Source: Deroplatys truncata (Eukaryota > Arthropoda > Insecta > Mantodea > Mantidae). Taken from it: a DNA stretch of 64,000 bases. The DNA is taken from contig CM060985.1 in the NCBI GenBank assembly GCA_030765065.1, positions 180,050,096 through 180,114,095 on the forward strand, in the 5' to 3' direction. The notes under the pieces are model-generated. The model saw only the letters and a program-made list of their open reading frames with translations, ran no database searches and was not told where the DNA came from. Both the position numbers and the translations under genes were made by a program. Below, in pieces: positions 51,279 through 62,648 of the stretch; positions within the stretch are counted from its first letter, which is position 1; the number at the start of each line of letters is the position of its first letter.

Positions 51279-52583
51279 GCTACTTCGGCATTTGGACATT
51301 ACGCCAGCGCCGGCACTTCCCAGGGGGGAAACGCTTTTTCCTCCATGGTTGCGCGCTGAGGCCCACTGGCACTTTGGGCTAACGTCGATGCCGAAGACTG
51401 ACACCCCTTCTTCAGTCTTTAGATCGGCTTTTTTATAAGTCCGGGCGAAATTCGGGGATTTTCATTTTATTTTACCGATGGATCTAAGACTGATGCTGGA
51501 GTTGGATGTGCCTTTGTTTTTGGTCAATGTAGTTTTACGTTTCGTTTACCTGGACAATGTTCAAATTTTACCGCCGAACTTTTTAGCATTTATCAATCTG
51601 TTTTATACATTCAGCGGCACGTCTTACGGCGTCGTGTTTGTTCGGACTCTCTGGGTGCCCTCCAGAGTATTAACGCGCTGTACACTTACCACCCCCTCGT
51701 ACAGCGCATTCATGATCTGCTACACTCGCTTGGTGCTTCTGGCACCAGGGCGTCTTTCGTGTGGATTCCAGGCCATGTGGGCATCTCAGGTAATGAGTCT
51801 GCCATCGGCGATTTTATTACCCAGATGTTTTAGTTCTGTTGTTCCCTCCACAGATTTGTTTGTTGTTTTACGTAGCCGCATCCTCTCGCTTTGGAGGGAT
51901 GAGTGGACGGGCCTCCGGGGGAACAAGTTGCGGGAGGTTAAGCCTCCGTTGATCTGGGGTACCTCTTCTCGTTCGTGTCATCGGGAAGAGGTAATTTTAG
52001 CTCGTTTACGGATTGGAAATTGTGTGACATTGTGTTTTTAGTCATAGGTATTTGCTCAGTGGTGACCCCGCACCACTCTGTGGGCAGTGTGATGCGCCCT
52101 TAACGGTGCGTCACATTTTAACAGAGTGTCAGGTTTTAGCTGCATTGCATGCTCGTGTGGGTGTGCCTGTTGGCCTAGCCAACGTTTTGGCAGATGACAC
52201 GCGTGCTGTAGAATGTTTTTTACGTTTTATTCATGACAGTGATTTTAATCTGCGCATTTGATGCGTTGAGCGTCCTTTAGCTTTGTAATTTTATTCTCTC
52301 TGTTTTTATGGGGACTCTAATCCCCAGTGGACATATGGCGCTCATGTCCCTCGCATTCTACAGTTCTTGACTGTACGTTTTAATCTTTTATTGCCTACGC
52401 TTTTAGTGTGTTAGTTTTTGCATTGTTGTATTGTTGTTTTTAACTTTTTGGACATCGCGGGTTTGTGTCCCGTTTTTAATTATGCGGTTCTTTTACATTT
52501 TTGACTTTATATTTTATACATTGTAAGGGCGATGATGACCTTAGGAGTTTAGCGCCCTTAAACCGCATCTCATCATCATCATC
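51279..52583 (+). mobile_element. LINE family A fragment A10, 3' end, broken
   Basis: Plus-strand piece from the RNase H linker of ORF2 (LLLRHLDITPAP) to the (ATC)n tail. It is decayed: TAA at 51435-51437, a 14-bp deletion near 51804 that removes the DAAAK part of the RNase H motif, further shifts, and mismatches in the inner 3' stem (GGGCGAT). It may be the 3' end of A4 or A3 on the far side of the inverted copy, but no duplication proves it. Confidence 0.85.
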
Positions 52584-53100
52584 CTTCGGGAGGAAGTCAT
52601 TTTATGTAACTTCGCATCGGGCACTGTCGTTTTACCCACTGTCACTTGCGCCGAGAGCCCGCTCCCGTTTGTAATCGTTGCGGTGCGGCATGTTTTAGAT
52701 CAGTGTCAGTGTTTCGCTGCTCTTCGTACCGCTCTGCATATGGACGTAGCATTGCCCGACATTTTAGCGGACAACATGTTAGCTGTGGAATGTGTTTTTT
52801 AACTTTCATTCGACGCATCAGTTTCCAGGACAGCGTTTGACCTGTCTGTGTTCTTTCTTTCTCGCGTTTAGTGTTTTAGACCCATTCTTTTTAGCTACCT
52901 TGTTTTTAGCTTCTCGTTCTACAGTCTCTGACACTGCCTCTTTTATTCCTTTTAGTCGACTTTTAAACTGACCTTTTATAGCTTTTAAGTCCTTCAATTT
53001 CGGTCTTTTTATCTGTCTGGTTTTTAACTGCTTACTTACCTGTATTTTATCTGTGAACGTTGCAAAAACATTTTAAACAAAACAAAATCTATGAACTAAA
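52584..53100 (+). mobile_element. LINE family C remnant (divergent relative of A)
   Basis: End of ORF2 of a third related family. LRIGHCRFTHCHLRREPAPVC (frame from 52609) aligns with LRIGHCVFSHRYLLSGDPAPLC of family A, and later SGQHVSCGMCFLTFIRRISF echoes ADDTRAVECVLRFIHD. The 3' UTR shares TTCTACAGT..CTGACAC with A. Stops and frameshifts are frequent, so this is the oldest LINE piece here. Its 5' flank has been lost at the A10 tail and its 3' boundary is uncertain. Confidence 0.65.
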
Positions 53101-53165
53101 TGTGAGAATATTATAGTGTTTCTTTTTTCTTTTATTTCGGCAGGATGGGTCTGCTTATGACATTA

Positions 53166-55724
53166 GGCTAGCTCCACTGACAATAATTTACCTCTTTTAT
53201 GAGCAGTATTGTACTGCCTAAAATTTAGGGCACTTTTACCCGGATGAGACTACATAGGCAGTATTTTACTGCAAAAGTATGAAACCCAGCGGCAGGTTCA
53301 AGACCGTACTGCCCAGAATAGGTTATGTTCCATTTTCTTGCAGTAACTTTCTACCTCTGCCCTGATCCCACTGGCAGTAGTTCACTGCAACCGCCTTAAA
53401 CATGCTGTCTTTCTCAGCTGTGTTTCACTCTAGCGGCTCGTGGTCTAAACAATACATGAAGGTCGAGAGAGATACAAAACAAGACACGCAACTTAATTTA
53501 TTTCTTGTATATTAACTTGACTCTCTTATCCTTTCGGTTGGTTACTCACTGTACTACGAGCTTTTAAAACGTCTGATGTAACACTTCGCACCTTTGTTTT
53601 CCACTTTACAAGAATTCGCTTAGGTGTATCTGTAAATATCACCTCTCTTTTTTATCGTCCTCATTCCATCGCGAAAAAGCTTTTTGTAACATACAACACA
53701 CTGTCATTTTGTGGATTCATTGCAAATCGCCAATGATTTAAATGTTTTTAAGACGTAAGCTTATTGTTGATACTTCAACTCACACTAGCGAACGTCCAAC
53801 ACCACACACACAAGACTATAATCGCTATGTACAGATTGTTTTCGCACATGAACAAAACTGACAATGAAGATCCAAGTTTCAGAAATGATTTGAGAGGGAA
53901 AACATTCCGTTACCCAAAGGAAGACATGTTTGCAAGTTTACATTATATTTCACAAGTGTTCTACTCCAACAAATCCAGGATTTTAGCTTAACCGTAGCCT
54001 CGAGGTTCGTGGGAGGTATACAGCACTCATACAGTCCAAGCTTGAGTTGGTTGTCATGATAGTCAGACATAAACAGTGCAGCTGAACATCGCAGAGCCGA
54101 GAGTAGCTGCACAAACTCTGTATATCTGCTCATGGACATTGAAGCTTTCCCATTTTGCTCGCTTAGAACCTATTCTCCTTGTTCTCTACTACTGCCGGGT
54201 AATATTTCGAAATGGGTGGTTTTCGCTCTTAAAATAGTGATTCTAAAATTATATTCCTCTATATGGGTAGTGGAATATTTAAATATAAAACGTTTAAAAT
54301 TAAATACAGTTAATTTATATTCGAAGGCACCTAGGTATAAAACAGTTGAAGTGGCGCTTCAGTAGCGCCACCTCGGAAACCGCCCTGATTTTTTCTGTTT
54401 GTTAAAATGGAGCTTGATGATGGATTAATAACAGAACAAAAATTATAAGAATAGAAATGCGAAAGTTGAAACCTGGAAGAAAATAACCGAGCCTGCCAAA
54501 ATAACTTTAACAAAACGGAATAGTCCTGTAGTTTTTGTTTATAGTATGAAATAAATAAAAAGTGACGATGAAGAAGTTATGTTCTTCAACTTAAAAGTAT
54601 GTGGGTGGTTCCGGAGTTGGCTCACGTATTATTTTAGCTGCTTTTTGAGTGGATGCTGTTTTGAGTTTGCCCCATGTATGTGCGCTAATTTGAAGATGAT
54701 TTTGCTGCTGTTACGTAATGTTGCGTAATAAATGTTTACGTAAACTTTAAGAGTTGTTATGCATTAATAGTTCTTTTGAGCGTCGGTTTGAATTTAATGC
54801 TTACGTAATATTACTGTTTGAATATGCCTCGGCTGCGTCTGTCTTAATTTAGAGTCAGGATTCTTATGTAGGGTGTGGTAATGACAATTATTGTAGACGT
54901 AACAGAATTAAACTTTTAAATTTTCACTTTTATTTTAACTTCTTGCAGATATTTATAAACCACTACACTTTTAAAAGAACTGTGAGAAACTTTTATACAC
55001 TCACTTAACGCGTATATCTGTTTTTTACTAAACGCCCGTAGAGAACACGTTTTTCCATCTACACACTACCACGTCTTGCCAGGAACTGAATAACCTCAAC
55101 GGTAAAAAACCTTAAGCTTCGGTGATGCGAGTCTCTGATTGGCCAATTCTAGTCCAATAGAATTTCTGTATTTAACTTAAAACTTTTCTTTGTGTTGATT
55201 GGCTAATTTTAAAACTGTCACTGAAACTATATCATCGTTGCTTTAATCATGACCAGTACATTTTTAAATTCCTAACTCATTATTGCTACAATTACCTCAT
55301 TATTACTCATTGTTAGCAGCCTAAAATTTACTATTCTCACAGTTCTTGCATTATTAGAATATATAAAGTATTCACATAGCATTAATAAGATATGTTTACA
55401 ATAAAAATAAGCATTTGAAATGACTGTTATATACAATTTAAATAATTATTACATACATATTGTTTCAAGGCGGGTTGTTATTGAATTTACCTATTATAAA
55501 TAACAATTGAAATTATTCAGGTATTAAAATACTGCCTCAACGATCATCTTAAAAAGCACATCCACTGCACACTATTTACTGCCTGGTATCGCAGTAGAGC
55601 CGGGGCATCAGTCAAAGCAGTGGTTTTAAAAACCAGTAAATGTAGTCATTCTATTCTACTGCAGAAGGTGCGCAGTATAGTACTGCTCACTAAAGCAGTA
55701 AATTACTGCCAGCGAGCCTTAGCC
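53166..55724. mobile_element. TA-flanked DNA transposon, non-autonomous, palindromic subterminal repeats
   Basis: Terminal inverted repeats: left GGCTA-GCTC-CACTGACAA then TAATTTAC (53166-53190); right, reversed, GGCTAAGGCTCGCTGGCAG then TAATTTAC (ending 55724). A TA lies outside each end, consistent with a TA duplication. Both ends carry short palindromes of form GCAGTA-N-TACTGC: 53203-53217, 53258-53272, 55672-55686, 55695-55709, with further half-sites. The interior is AT-rich with no convincing transposase; the longest open frame (53764-53991) has no recognised motif. Superfamily unknown. Confidence 0.6.
54344..54372. other. Hairpin within the DNA transposon interior
   Basis: GTGGCGC and GCGCCAC flank a 7-nt loop (CTTCAGTA region) in otherwise AT-rich DNA. 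It could be the footprint of a further small inserted element or part of the transposon. No function is assigned. Confidence 0.3.
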
Positions 55725-55753
55725 TAAGCTGAGTGTTTTTAAATTCCATACAA

Positions 55754-56041
55754 GTGTTCTGGGCTTGTGAGGTATGCGAGATAAGGTGTAGGGCGACTCT
55801 GCACGATAAACAATAACATCTGAATCAGCATTCACTCCGAGAGGATTGTATGGTATTAGGAATACAGCTTAATAATATGCACAACAGTTTATTAAGAATA
55901 CAAAGTTAAGTTGCATACTATTTAGCAATAATAAGTTAATACCGTATAACTACTATTGTCTTCGGTTAATCTACATCTCTATGCTTAAGTATATGTCTAT
56001 TATAAACAACATTCCTTTCAGAATGCACCAGCCCAGAACAC
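55754..56041. repeat. Possible small MITE-like inverted repeat
   Basis: GTGTTCTGGGCT (55754-55765) and AGCCCAGAACAC (56030-56041) are perfect 12-bp inverted repeats 288 bp apart in AT-rich non-coding DNA, immediately right of the TA transposon. The flanks diverge and I cannot fix a duplication. Confidence 0.35.
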
Positions 56042-57480
56042 ATCTGTAGTGTATGTACAGGATGGAGGAAGTGATTCTAAACAGGAGCGTCGTTTGAGTT
56101 TCTCCTTGGGGGAGGCAAGATTGCCTCAAGCAGTTGTCCGAATTTTCATGTGAATTTTAACGACACATTTAGTCTAAAGGAAACTCATTTTTTATTTCTT
56201 AAATGTGAAATATTTATATTAAAAGTACAGTTCTCTAAATTTTTCTTTTGGTAGAACAATAATAACCAGTAGCCTGCCTATTTCTCATAACTTGGGTGGA
56301 CACCCCCTGTAGCCTGAAATGACGCCCCTGAATCTAAACATTTGTATACTTTTCTCCCCGAAATTAATTCGGGCTGAACAGTAATTTAGTGATTATACAA
56401 CTGCTTACAGTGTTACACTTCTCAGAGGCGATTATTATGCAATAACAAATAAAAGAAAACGCCTATGAACTTCCTTCCACTAATCAACGGTCAGTGTTCC
56501 GTCTCACTATGTCCGTTTTCTTTCTTAGGTCCAATACAGCAGGATCGCCTTAGTTTGAGACAGCTTATAGATTTGTTTCTCCGTTATGGCAACCATGTTA
56601 TCAGAATACATGGCAACACTGTAGAAGCTTATTTCATGCTATCTTGATGCACGCGTTAACATAAACACGGGAACTAACCAAGGTAACTTGAGTAACTTGA
56701 GCATAGGGAAGGTAGGCCACTCCAGCCATTTCGCTCTCATTGGCTGTGCGCCTGTGACGTCATGTGGAAGGTTGAGGACGCGCGCTCTTTGGATAGTAAT
56801 TGAAAGAGAACGGTTTAAACCCATTTTAATACGTACAATTTAAGGCACGGATTGGTAGACGGTTAAGTAGTAATTGAGGAAGTGTAACATAATGCAATGA
56901 CATGTGTTATCAAAGATACTTTAACTGAAAATGCTTGGAAACTTTTCTCAACTCATTCTACTAATTACAAACCAATTTTATCATCACCACCATCCAAACT
57001 ATTACTAAAATAAAAAGTAACAAATTATTATTTGTTTAATCTTAAAAGTAGATTTAAATTTAGAAGTAGCTGGTCACGCTGCTGTTGTAGAAGAAATAGA
57101 TGCCACCCACTGCTGACATTTCCTTTTATTTCTTTTTTCCATGGTTGCAGCTTTTAATTTTGTATTCAAATGGCGTATCCTAATAAATGTGCAAGTCCTG
57201 ACGTATATATATAAACAATTCTTTTATCTAAATCAGGGAATTTAAAGCAAATTATGTCGCTAAGTGCTTTCATACTCTTAACACATTTGAAATATGAAAG
57301 CCATGGAAACAATCATCGGGAGACAGACACGGCACTGCATCACCATGTAAACTTTTCCGTAGAGGTAAGCCAAGTAATTCATTTTTACTTTCTCTACTAC
57401 GTATAGTAAGTAGGGGAAGTATTGTATTCCACCCAAAAATTCTATATCGAGATTTCACCGGAAATATATGTTTTGAGACC
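56042..57480. other. AT-rich non-coding DNA, no gene seen
   Basis: Only short open frames without recognisable motifs. A GC-richer patch around 56640-56800 includes TGACGTCA (56755-56762), a CRE-type palindrome, but with no gene nearby it is not interpreted. Confidence 0.5.
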
Positions 57481-57494
57481 CCCTGAATCCAAAA

Positions 57495-57700
57495 AAAGCA
57501 TTTTTGGAAACATGTCCGTGTGTCTGTCTGTCTGTGAACAGCATAACTCAGAAACGAACAGTCGGATAAACACCAAACTTGGTATTTAGGTTCAGTATCT
57601 TCCAGAGATGCGACACGAAGGTTTTCAAGAAAATCCCAGATTACCCTTTACATGGAACATTTTTCGAAGATTTTAATTTTCTCAAAAATGGCTCTAACGA
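57495..57700. repeat. Dispersed-repeat-like segment with (TCTG)n
   Basis: A short TGTCTGTCTGTCTGTG run (about 57521-57536) followed by AACAGCATAACTCAGAAACG and related sequence. This resembles interspersed repeats I have seen in other arthropod genomes, but from this window alone it is present once and cannot be proven repetitive. Confidence 0.35.
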
Positions 57701-58974
57701 TTTTGATTAAAATATATATGTTTAAGATATTTTCATGACAAATAAAATGTATATCTTGGATTTTCTGGGAATGTCTCCAAAAGTATTCTTCATTGTGAAC
57801 GAGTTTTGCATAACTGGTAAACCATAAGAGATAGACAAAATTTTACTACACAAAAAATGTAGATCGTATTAAAATACACATTTTTGTTGTTGAGTGAACG
57901 ATTTTCGAGACATTGCTTGTTATTCCCTTAAATTTTTCAATACTTTCTCAAATAGGAATTCGTTATTCATTTTTTTGTCTTGGATATGCAAAAAGTATTA
58001 ATCTGTGGCAAAGGAAATGGTGCTGCACCTATCAACCAGCTATTAAGAGATATGTATGTGCTTAAAGGCTACTGTATTTCTATATTGCCCTTGTAAATAT
58101 ATATTCCCCTTACATCTACAAGAAACTTAGCAATAAGATAGAGTCTGCAAATGTGTTTATCTCGATTAACATGAAGTAGATGGAGAATAAGCGTTTGTAA
58201 AAATAGTTTGTACAAGAGTAGAGAAAGTCACGTGAGTGTAACACATCAGATTTTTTTAACATTCATTTTGAACACGAATGCACACCACACTTGTATTTCC
58301 AAATCCATCCACAACTAGAACTAACTTCTAAGTAATCGGAAAGAGCATTCTTATTTAGTAAGCAACAATGCTCACTAAACAACGTTTGCACCGGTGAGGT
58401 ACAAAATTGTTGCTAATGATTGGTCAGTACAACGCATTACAGAAAAATATTATTTAAAGAGTTGTTCTGCGATTCCTCGAAATAATTATATAGGCGTTAT
58501 TTAAGAATAGTTTTTCCCCAGAAAATATGGAATATGCTGTTTTAAAAATTAGTGCATGAACACGTGCAATCAAATGCACCTAATAGGGTAATTTTGGCAC
58601 GCTTTATTGCACCTGTTCGTGCTGTTTCAAATGCACAAGGACTCGGACACAACGTCAAGAAGTTCAACAGAAAGATAAAAGAAGGGGAAATATAATAAGT
58701 TTCACTCTGCCTTATGGTAATATACCGCCTTAAATATCAAATCATGTGGAAATTCAGGTATAACGTGGACAAAAGGATGATAACCCTTTTGCATACCTAT
58801 GCAAGTGCTCTTTTAAAATCCGAAATAAGGAAAACATTTTCTTTGCCATTTTAAGGGAAACAAACACCCGGTCCATGCTAAGGAATATCATTGTAATGAT
58901 ATAACATTGAAATGGTATTCAACTAGAAAGTGTAATCTGCAATAAAATTACATTATTTTACCTCAAATAAGGAG
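57701..58974. other. AT-rich non-coding DNA, no gene seen
   Basis: No open frame or repeat that I can support on either strand. Most likely intron or intergenic sequence near the LRR-like gene. Confidence 0.5.
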
Positions 58975-59888
58975 GTTTACTCTATGATTACAGTCATCCA
59001 GTTCCAGGATTACAAGAGAGTTGCCTTATCTGATTTCAGGTAAACGACTGGCTTTTTGTTTAGACTCCTAATTATTTTATTGTAGTTATTGTTTTGTATT
59101 GTCCGAAGTTGTTTTATTATGTCTAGGCATTCATTCTTAACTTTGATTTTGTCTTTTCTTTTGAGGTTATGTGTGGCTATTTCTAAGTCGGCGATAAAGA
59201 CATCTTTGTTCTGGGAGTAACTAATGCAAGTTTTGAATCCTTTCTGGAATAGCTTCATTTCTTTGCTTGAGAATTTCTGTTTTGATAAGTTAATTATATT
59301 GGTCGGATTCTTATTGCGCGAATTTTTTTGTTGCTCTGTATATCCAAACTGATGGGATTTTAATTGATATAATTTCTTTTTTAGCTTCTCATTTTTCATT
59401 GTCATGAACTTGTTTAACTTTTCATGTAAACTCGTTTCAAAATTTTCCCACGTGCATGAACCCATTTGTTTGGTTAGTTTTAAGTGTAGGCTGTATAATT
59501 CCAGATCTATTATATTTATGATGCTGTAATGTTTTGTAATTTCCAAATCCATTACGTAATTTTCTACCTTAATCTGGTGTCTATGGTTGCTGTTGTGTTT
59601 TACCGTTTTTCGGACAAAGGTTGGAGTAACATCATGTTTTAGGTATAGCTTTAAAACTTTGATGTCCGCTGCCGCGTATCTTCTTTTTGTATGTAATTTC
59701 AGAAATTTTGTGAAATCCTTTTTTGCATAGCAGAGCTCTGTGTTGAAATTTGTAGGATAAAATCTTACCTCTTCTCCACGTGCGTTTGTCACCACATTGC
59801 TTCTTTGGTTTGTAATACCAAATACGTTAAAGATTAAAAACAGAAGCATTATATACTCACTATACTTTCTTATATACTCACTCCCCAT
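58975..59888 (-). mobile_element. Penelope-like element fragment (N-terminal ORF part)
   Basis: A 292-codon minus-strand frame (59888-59010), Lys- and Asn-rich. It ends in a segment typical of the N-terminal linker of Penelope-like reverse transcriptases: FSSKEMKLFQKGFKTCISY, then DLEIATHNL, then KKPVVYLKSDK, which corresponds to the conserved KADKG box. The sequence just past that box (VILELDD region, in a shifted frame) is also family-like up to about 58975. The RT core and GIY-YIG endonuclease are absent. The first 25 residues include a hydrophobic stretch (IMLLFLIFNVFGI) that may not be original. Codon use is much more AT-rich than in the LINEs. Confidence 0.5.
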
Positions 59889-60229
59889 ATACCATGGAGG
59901 AATTTTTTAATATGTTGTGCACCATATGAATATTCAATACATAGGGCAGATGGCATACACTTATTTGTTATTGTGCTACTGTAATACATGTTGTGATGTT
60001 TACTCTTGGAATGGTGATGGTTTCCAAAAATTAATTTCTTAGATAATGCATGATGTTGGATATGTTCTTAGTTAAAAAAGTTCTTGGTGCTGGGTATGTT
60101 TCTTAGTTATGATGCATATTTCATAATTGTATGTGTTCAATGTCCCTGAGCGTTGCTCACAGTGGGACCAAATGAACAAACAAACAATAAGCACTAGCAT
60201 ACCTACGTACTTATTTTTACTTGTTGCAG

Positions 60230-60553
60230 TTCCTGAAGTCACTACGAGTATCCTACTTTAATGACATCAAGGATCTGCTGGAGGCTGTGGGAGCCAATCT
60301 CATTTCTCTAGAGATAAGTCACACAGCCTCTCTCAACATGGAGCCGGTGCTATACAACTGCCCAAATCTGCAGTTCCTGACAATAAGTGGAGCAGTGTTC
60401 CATGAAAATGCCTGTCCAGAGAACAGCCTAAAACACGTCAAAAATCTGACTCTGAAATTGTGGGAGGGAGCTCCATTTGCCCAGCTAGCTGCCAGACAAT
60501 GCCTACAGGTTGAATGCATCTCTCTGCAGTTAATGAAAGCTGAATTACCTCAG
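60230..60553 (+). CDS. Internal exon of an LRR (F-box-type) protein gene
   Basis: Exon of 324 bp, 108 codons, phase 0 at both ends. Acceptor TTTTTACTTGTTGCAG ends at 60229 and donor CAG-GTAAGT begins at 60554. The peptide (FLKSLRVSYF, LISLEISHTAS, NLQFLTISGA, LKHVKNLTLKLWEG, CLQVECISLQLM) has L-x-x-L-x-I/L spacing at about 25-28 residue intervals, typical of leucine-rich repeats in F-box/LRR adaptor proteins. There is no stop and no skewed codon use, so it looks like a live host gene. No upstream exon is recognised in the window; the next exon would lie at or beyond the LINE at 61237. The family assignment rests on spacing only. Confidence 0.7.
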
Positions 60554-61236
60554 GTAAGTTGATATCAGCATATTGCGACAAGCTCTAAATTTGCAAAAAC
60601 TGATGTGTTGCATTCACATGACTTTTTTTGTTCACTAATCTCAAAAACCTTCTTCTATTTGCTTCTTGTTAATGGAGATTAGTGATGGGACGATGCCACT
60701 ATTTCTCAATACTCACTTTATAAAAGCAGTAAAGGCGATAGTTTGATCACTGAATTATGTTTGTAGTTTTCTGTGTATAAACACATGTAACCAATTTTCT
60801 ATTGTATGATAATTGCAAAATTGTTCCTGTTTGACATTCTCCAATTGGCAGCAATTTTTTTTAATCTTGATGATGCCACAAATGGTGATCCGCTATTGTT
60901 AGTCAAGGCTAATAATAATTATTTCATAGCTCCCCTTTTTATGTAATTAATTTTGTGTTAAAAACTTTCTTTTAAAGGATTTTCTGTACAGATTATGGAA
61001 ATTAGTTGCATGATATACCTGTAAGTTATGCTCGTGACCTCAGTTTGACTTGTGTAAACACAAACTAACAAATGAAAGGAAAGAACAAATTGTCCATGTG
61101 TTGTGTTGTCTCACGTTATAAGTTATGCTTTGTTTCTGCTGTATTCACATATTTAGGCCACTGGAGAGGGTAAATGTAATGGCTGGGAGTGAGTCACCAA
61201 GCCAGGATAATCAGAAAAGTGCATCACCTAAATCAG
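60554..61236. other. Intron following the LRR exon
   Basis: AT-rich DNA after a good donor site. A short open piece at 61173-61236 (PLERVNVMAGSESPSQDNQK) sits behind a weak acceptor and is cut by LINE A11; it does not continue the exon in phase from the nearest AG, so I do not call it an exon. Confidence 0.45.
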
Positions 61237-62648
61237 CCCCTCAGGGGCTCACCTTATGTGAGTACGGGTTTTTGGCGCACCCGGGGGTTCCCGAGCCAAT
61301 CATCGCCACCTTCATCCCCTCACCCCCATCCGGTCGAGGTGGGTTCTTCTCGTGACCGGTGGACCCAAGGTAGGCTCTCGTGCGTTCTTTTCATTCCATC
61401 CATACCGCACCTCACCATCGTTTCTTTCTTCCCTTATCACTTTCCGGCCATTTCGCACCACAACATTCGCATATCTCTCTTTTTCTTCCCCGCCGGCCTA
61501 CCTTGCGTTCGAAACGCCCACACAGTTTTAGTTTCTTTTATCTTTTTATTTAAATCCTCCGTGGACACAGCCTGACGGATACCCGCGCACCGCGTGCGCA
61601 GCTGGGTGAGTGGGTAATGGCGTCATCCCCACCACCCGGGGTCGTCATGTAGGGTTGTTGTTCGTATCCGCTGTTCAACTGCAGTCCCGCGGGGGGGCCA
61701 TTGCATGAGCTGCTGGCTTCCGACGGCGATTGGGTCCCTCTGTCTATGTTCTGGGAGGTGTGACCCTGGGGTGAGCTAGGTATAGATAGGCCACTCACCC
61801 AAGCCGGGGTAACGCCCGGGAAGTCAGAGCCCGAGGTCGGAGACGGTTGCAATGGTGGAGGATTTTTTTCGCTATGGAGCACCCTTTCTCCATTGTTAAC
61901 AACAAGCGCCGCAAAGTTTTAGTAACAGAAGTAGCACCGCCAACAGCTGGTTGTTACTTAGTGATTACCCGTACAGAGGAGGGACAATCCTTCGAGAAGG
62001 TGAACCCTTTTATTATCCAGAAGGGCATTGACTCAATTGCTGGTCCGGTTCTTTCCTGCACTCGGCTTCGTAATGGTTCGTTGTTAGTGCAAAGCAAATT
62101 CGAGGCACAAAGTAAGTCCTTGTTGAGCGCCACGCTTCTCCTCGGTTATCCTATCCGTGTTGAGAAGCACCGCACCTTGAATTCTTGTAGAGGCGTTGTC
62201 ACCACGCATAGCCTCGATGGTATCTCTGACGAAGACCTGGTGGAATATCTTGCAGACCAGAGGGTGACAGCGGTTCATCGAGTGCAGGCCAAACGCGACG
62301 GCGTGTTGGTACCCACTCGTACCCTGTTTATTACATTTGATGGCGTCGATCTGCCCACGAGCATTTCCGCAGGGTACGAACGGATTTCTGTGAGGCCTTA
62401 TATTCCTAGACCTCTGCGTTGTTTTAAATGCCAACGTTGTGGGCATACGCAAGTCTCATGCAAGAGTGCCGTTAACATCTGTGCAACCTGTAGCCAGCCC
62501 TCACACGAAGGTACCTGTTCAACAGCCCCCGTCTGCATTAATTGTAAAGGGTCTCATTCTGCTTCGTTTGCCGACTGTCCGCGGTACTTGGACGAGAAGG
62601 CGATCCAGGAGATCCGGGTAAAGGAAAAACTCTCCTTCGCTGAAGCCC
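61237..62648 (+). mobile_element. LINE family A copy A11, interrupted by A12
   Basis: 5'-complete copy starting at 61237 in the host gene region, same strand as the LRR exon. Perfect 5' stems (CTCAC/GTGAG), 5' UTR, and ORF1 of the A6 subfamily, cut at 62648 by A12. The rest should lie beyond the window. Confidence 0.92.
61874..62648 (+). pseudogene. A11 ORF1, N-terminal 258 codons
   Basis: MEHPFSIVNNKRRKV onward, with all three zinc knuckles. One change is in the first knuckle's spacer (CFKCQRCGH for QRFGH), and HGYPIRV has become LGYPIRV. The frame is open to the A12 junction after KLSFAEA. Confidence 0.9.

Noticed and set aside
53764-53991. Possible transposase in the TA transposon
   Set aside because: The 75-codon frame has no DDE motif or helix-turn-helix and is not large enough.
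61173-61236. Next exon of the LRR gene (PLERVNVMAGSESPSQ)
   Set aside because: The nearest AG gives the wrong phase with an early stop, and the in-phase AG lacks a pyrimidine tract.
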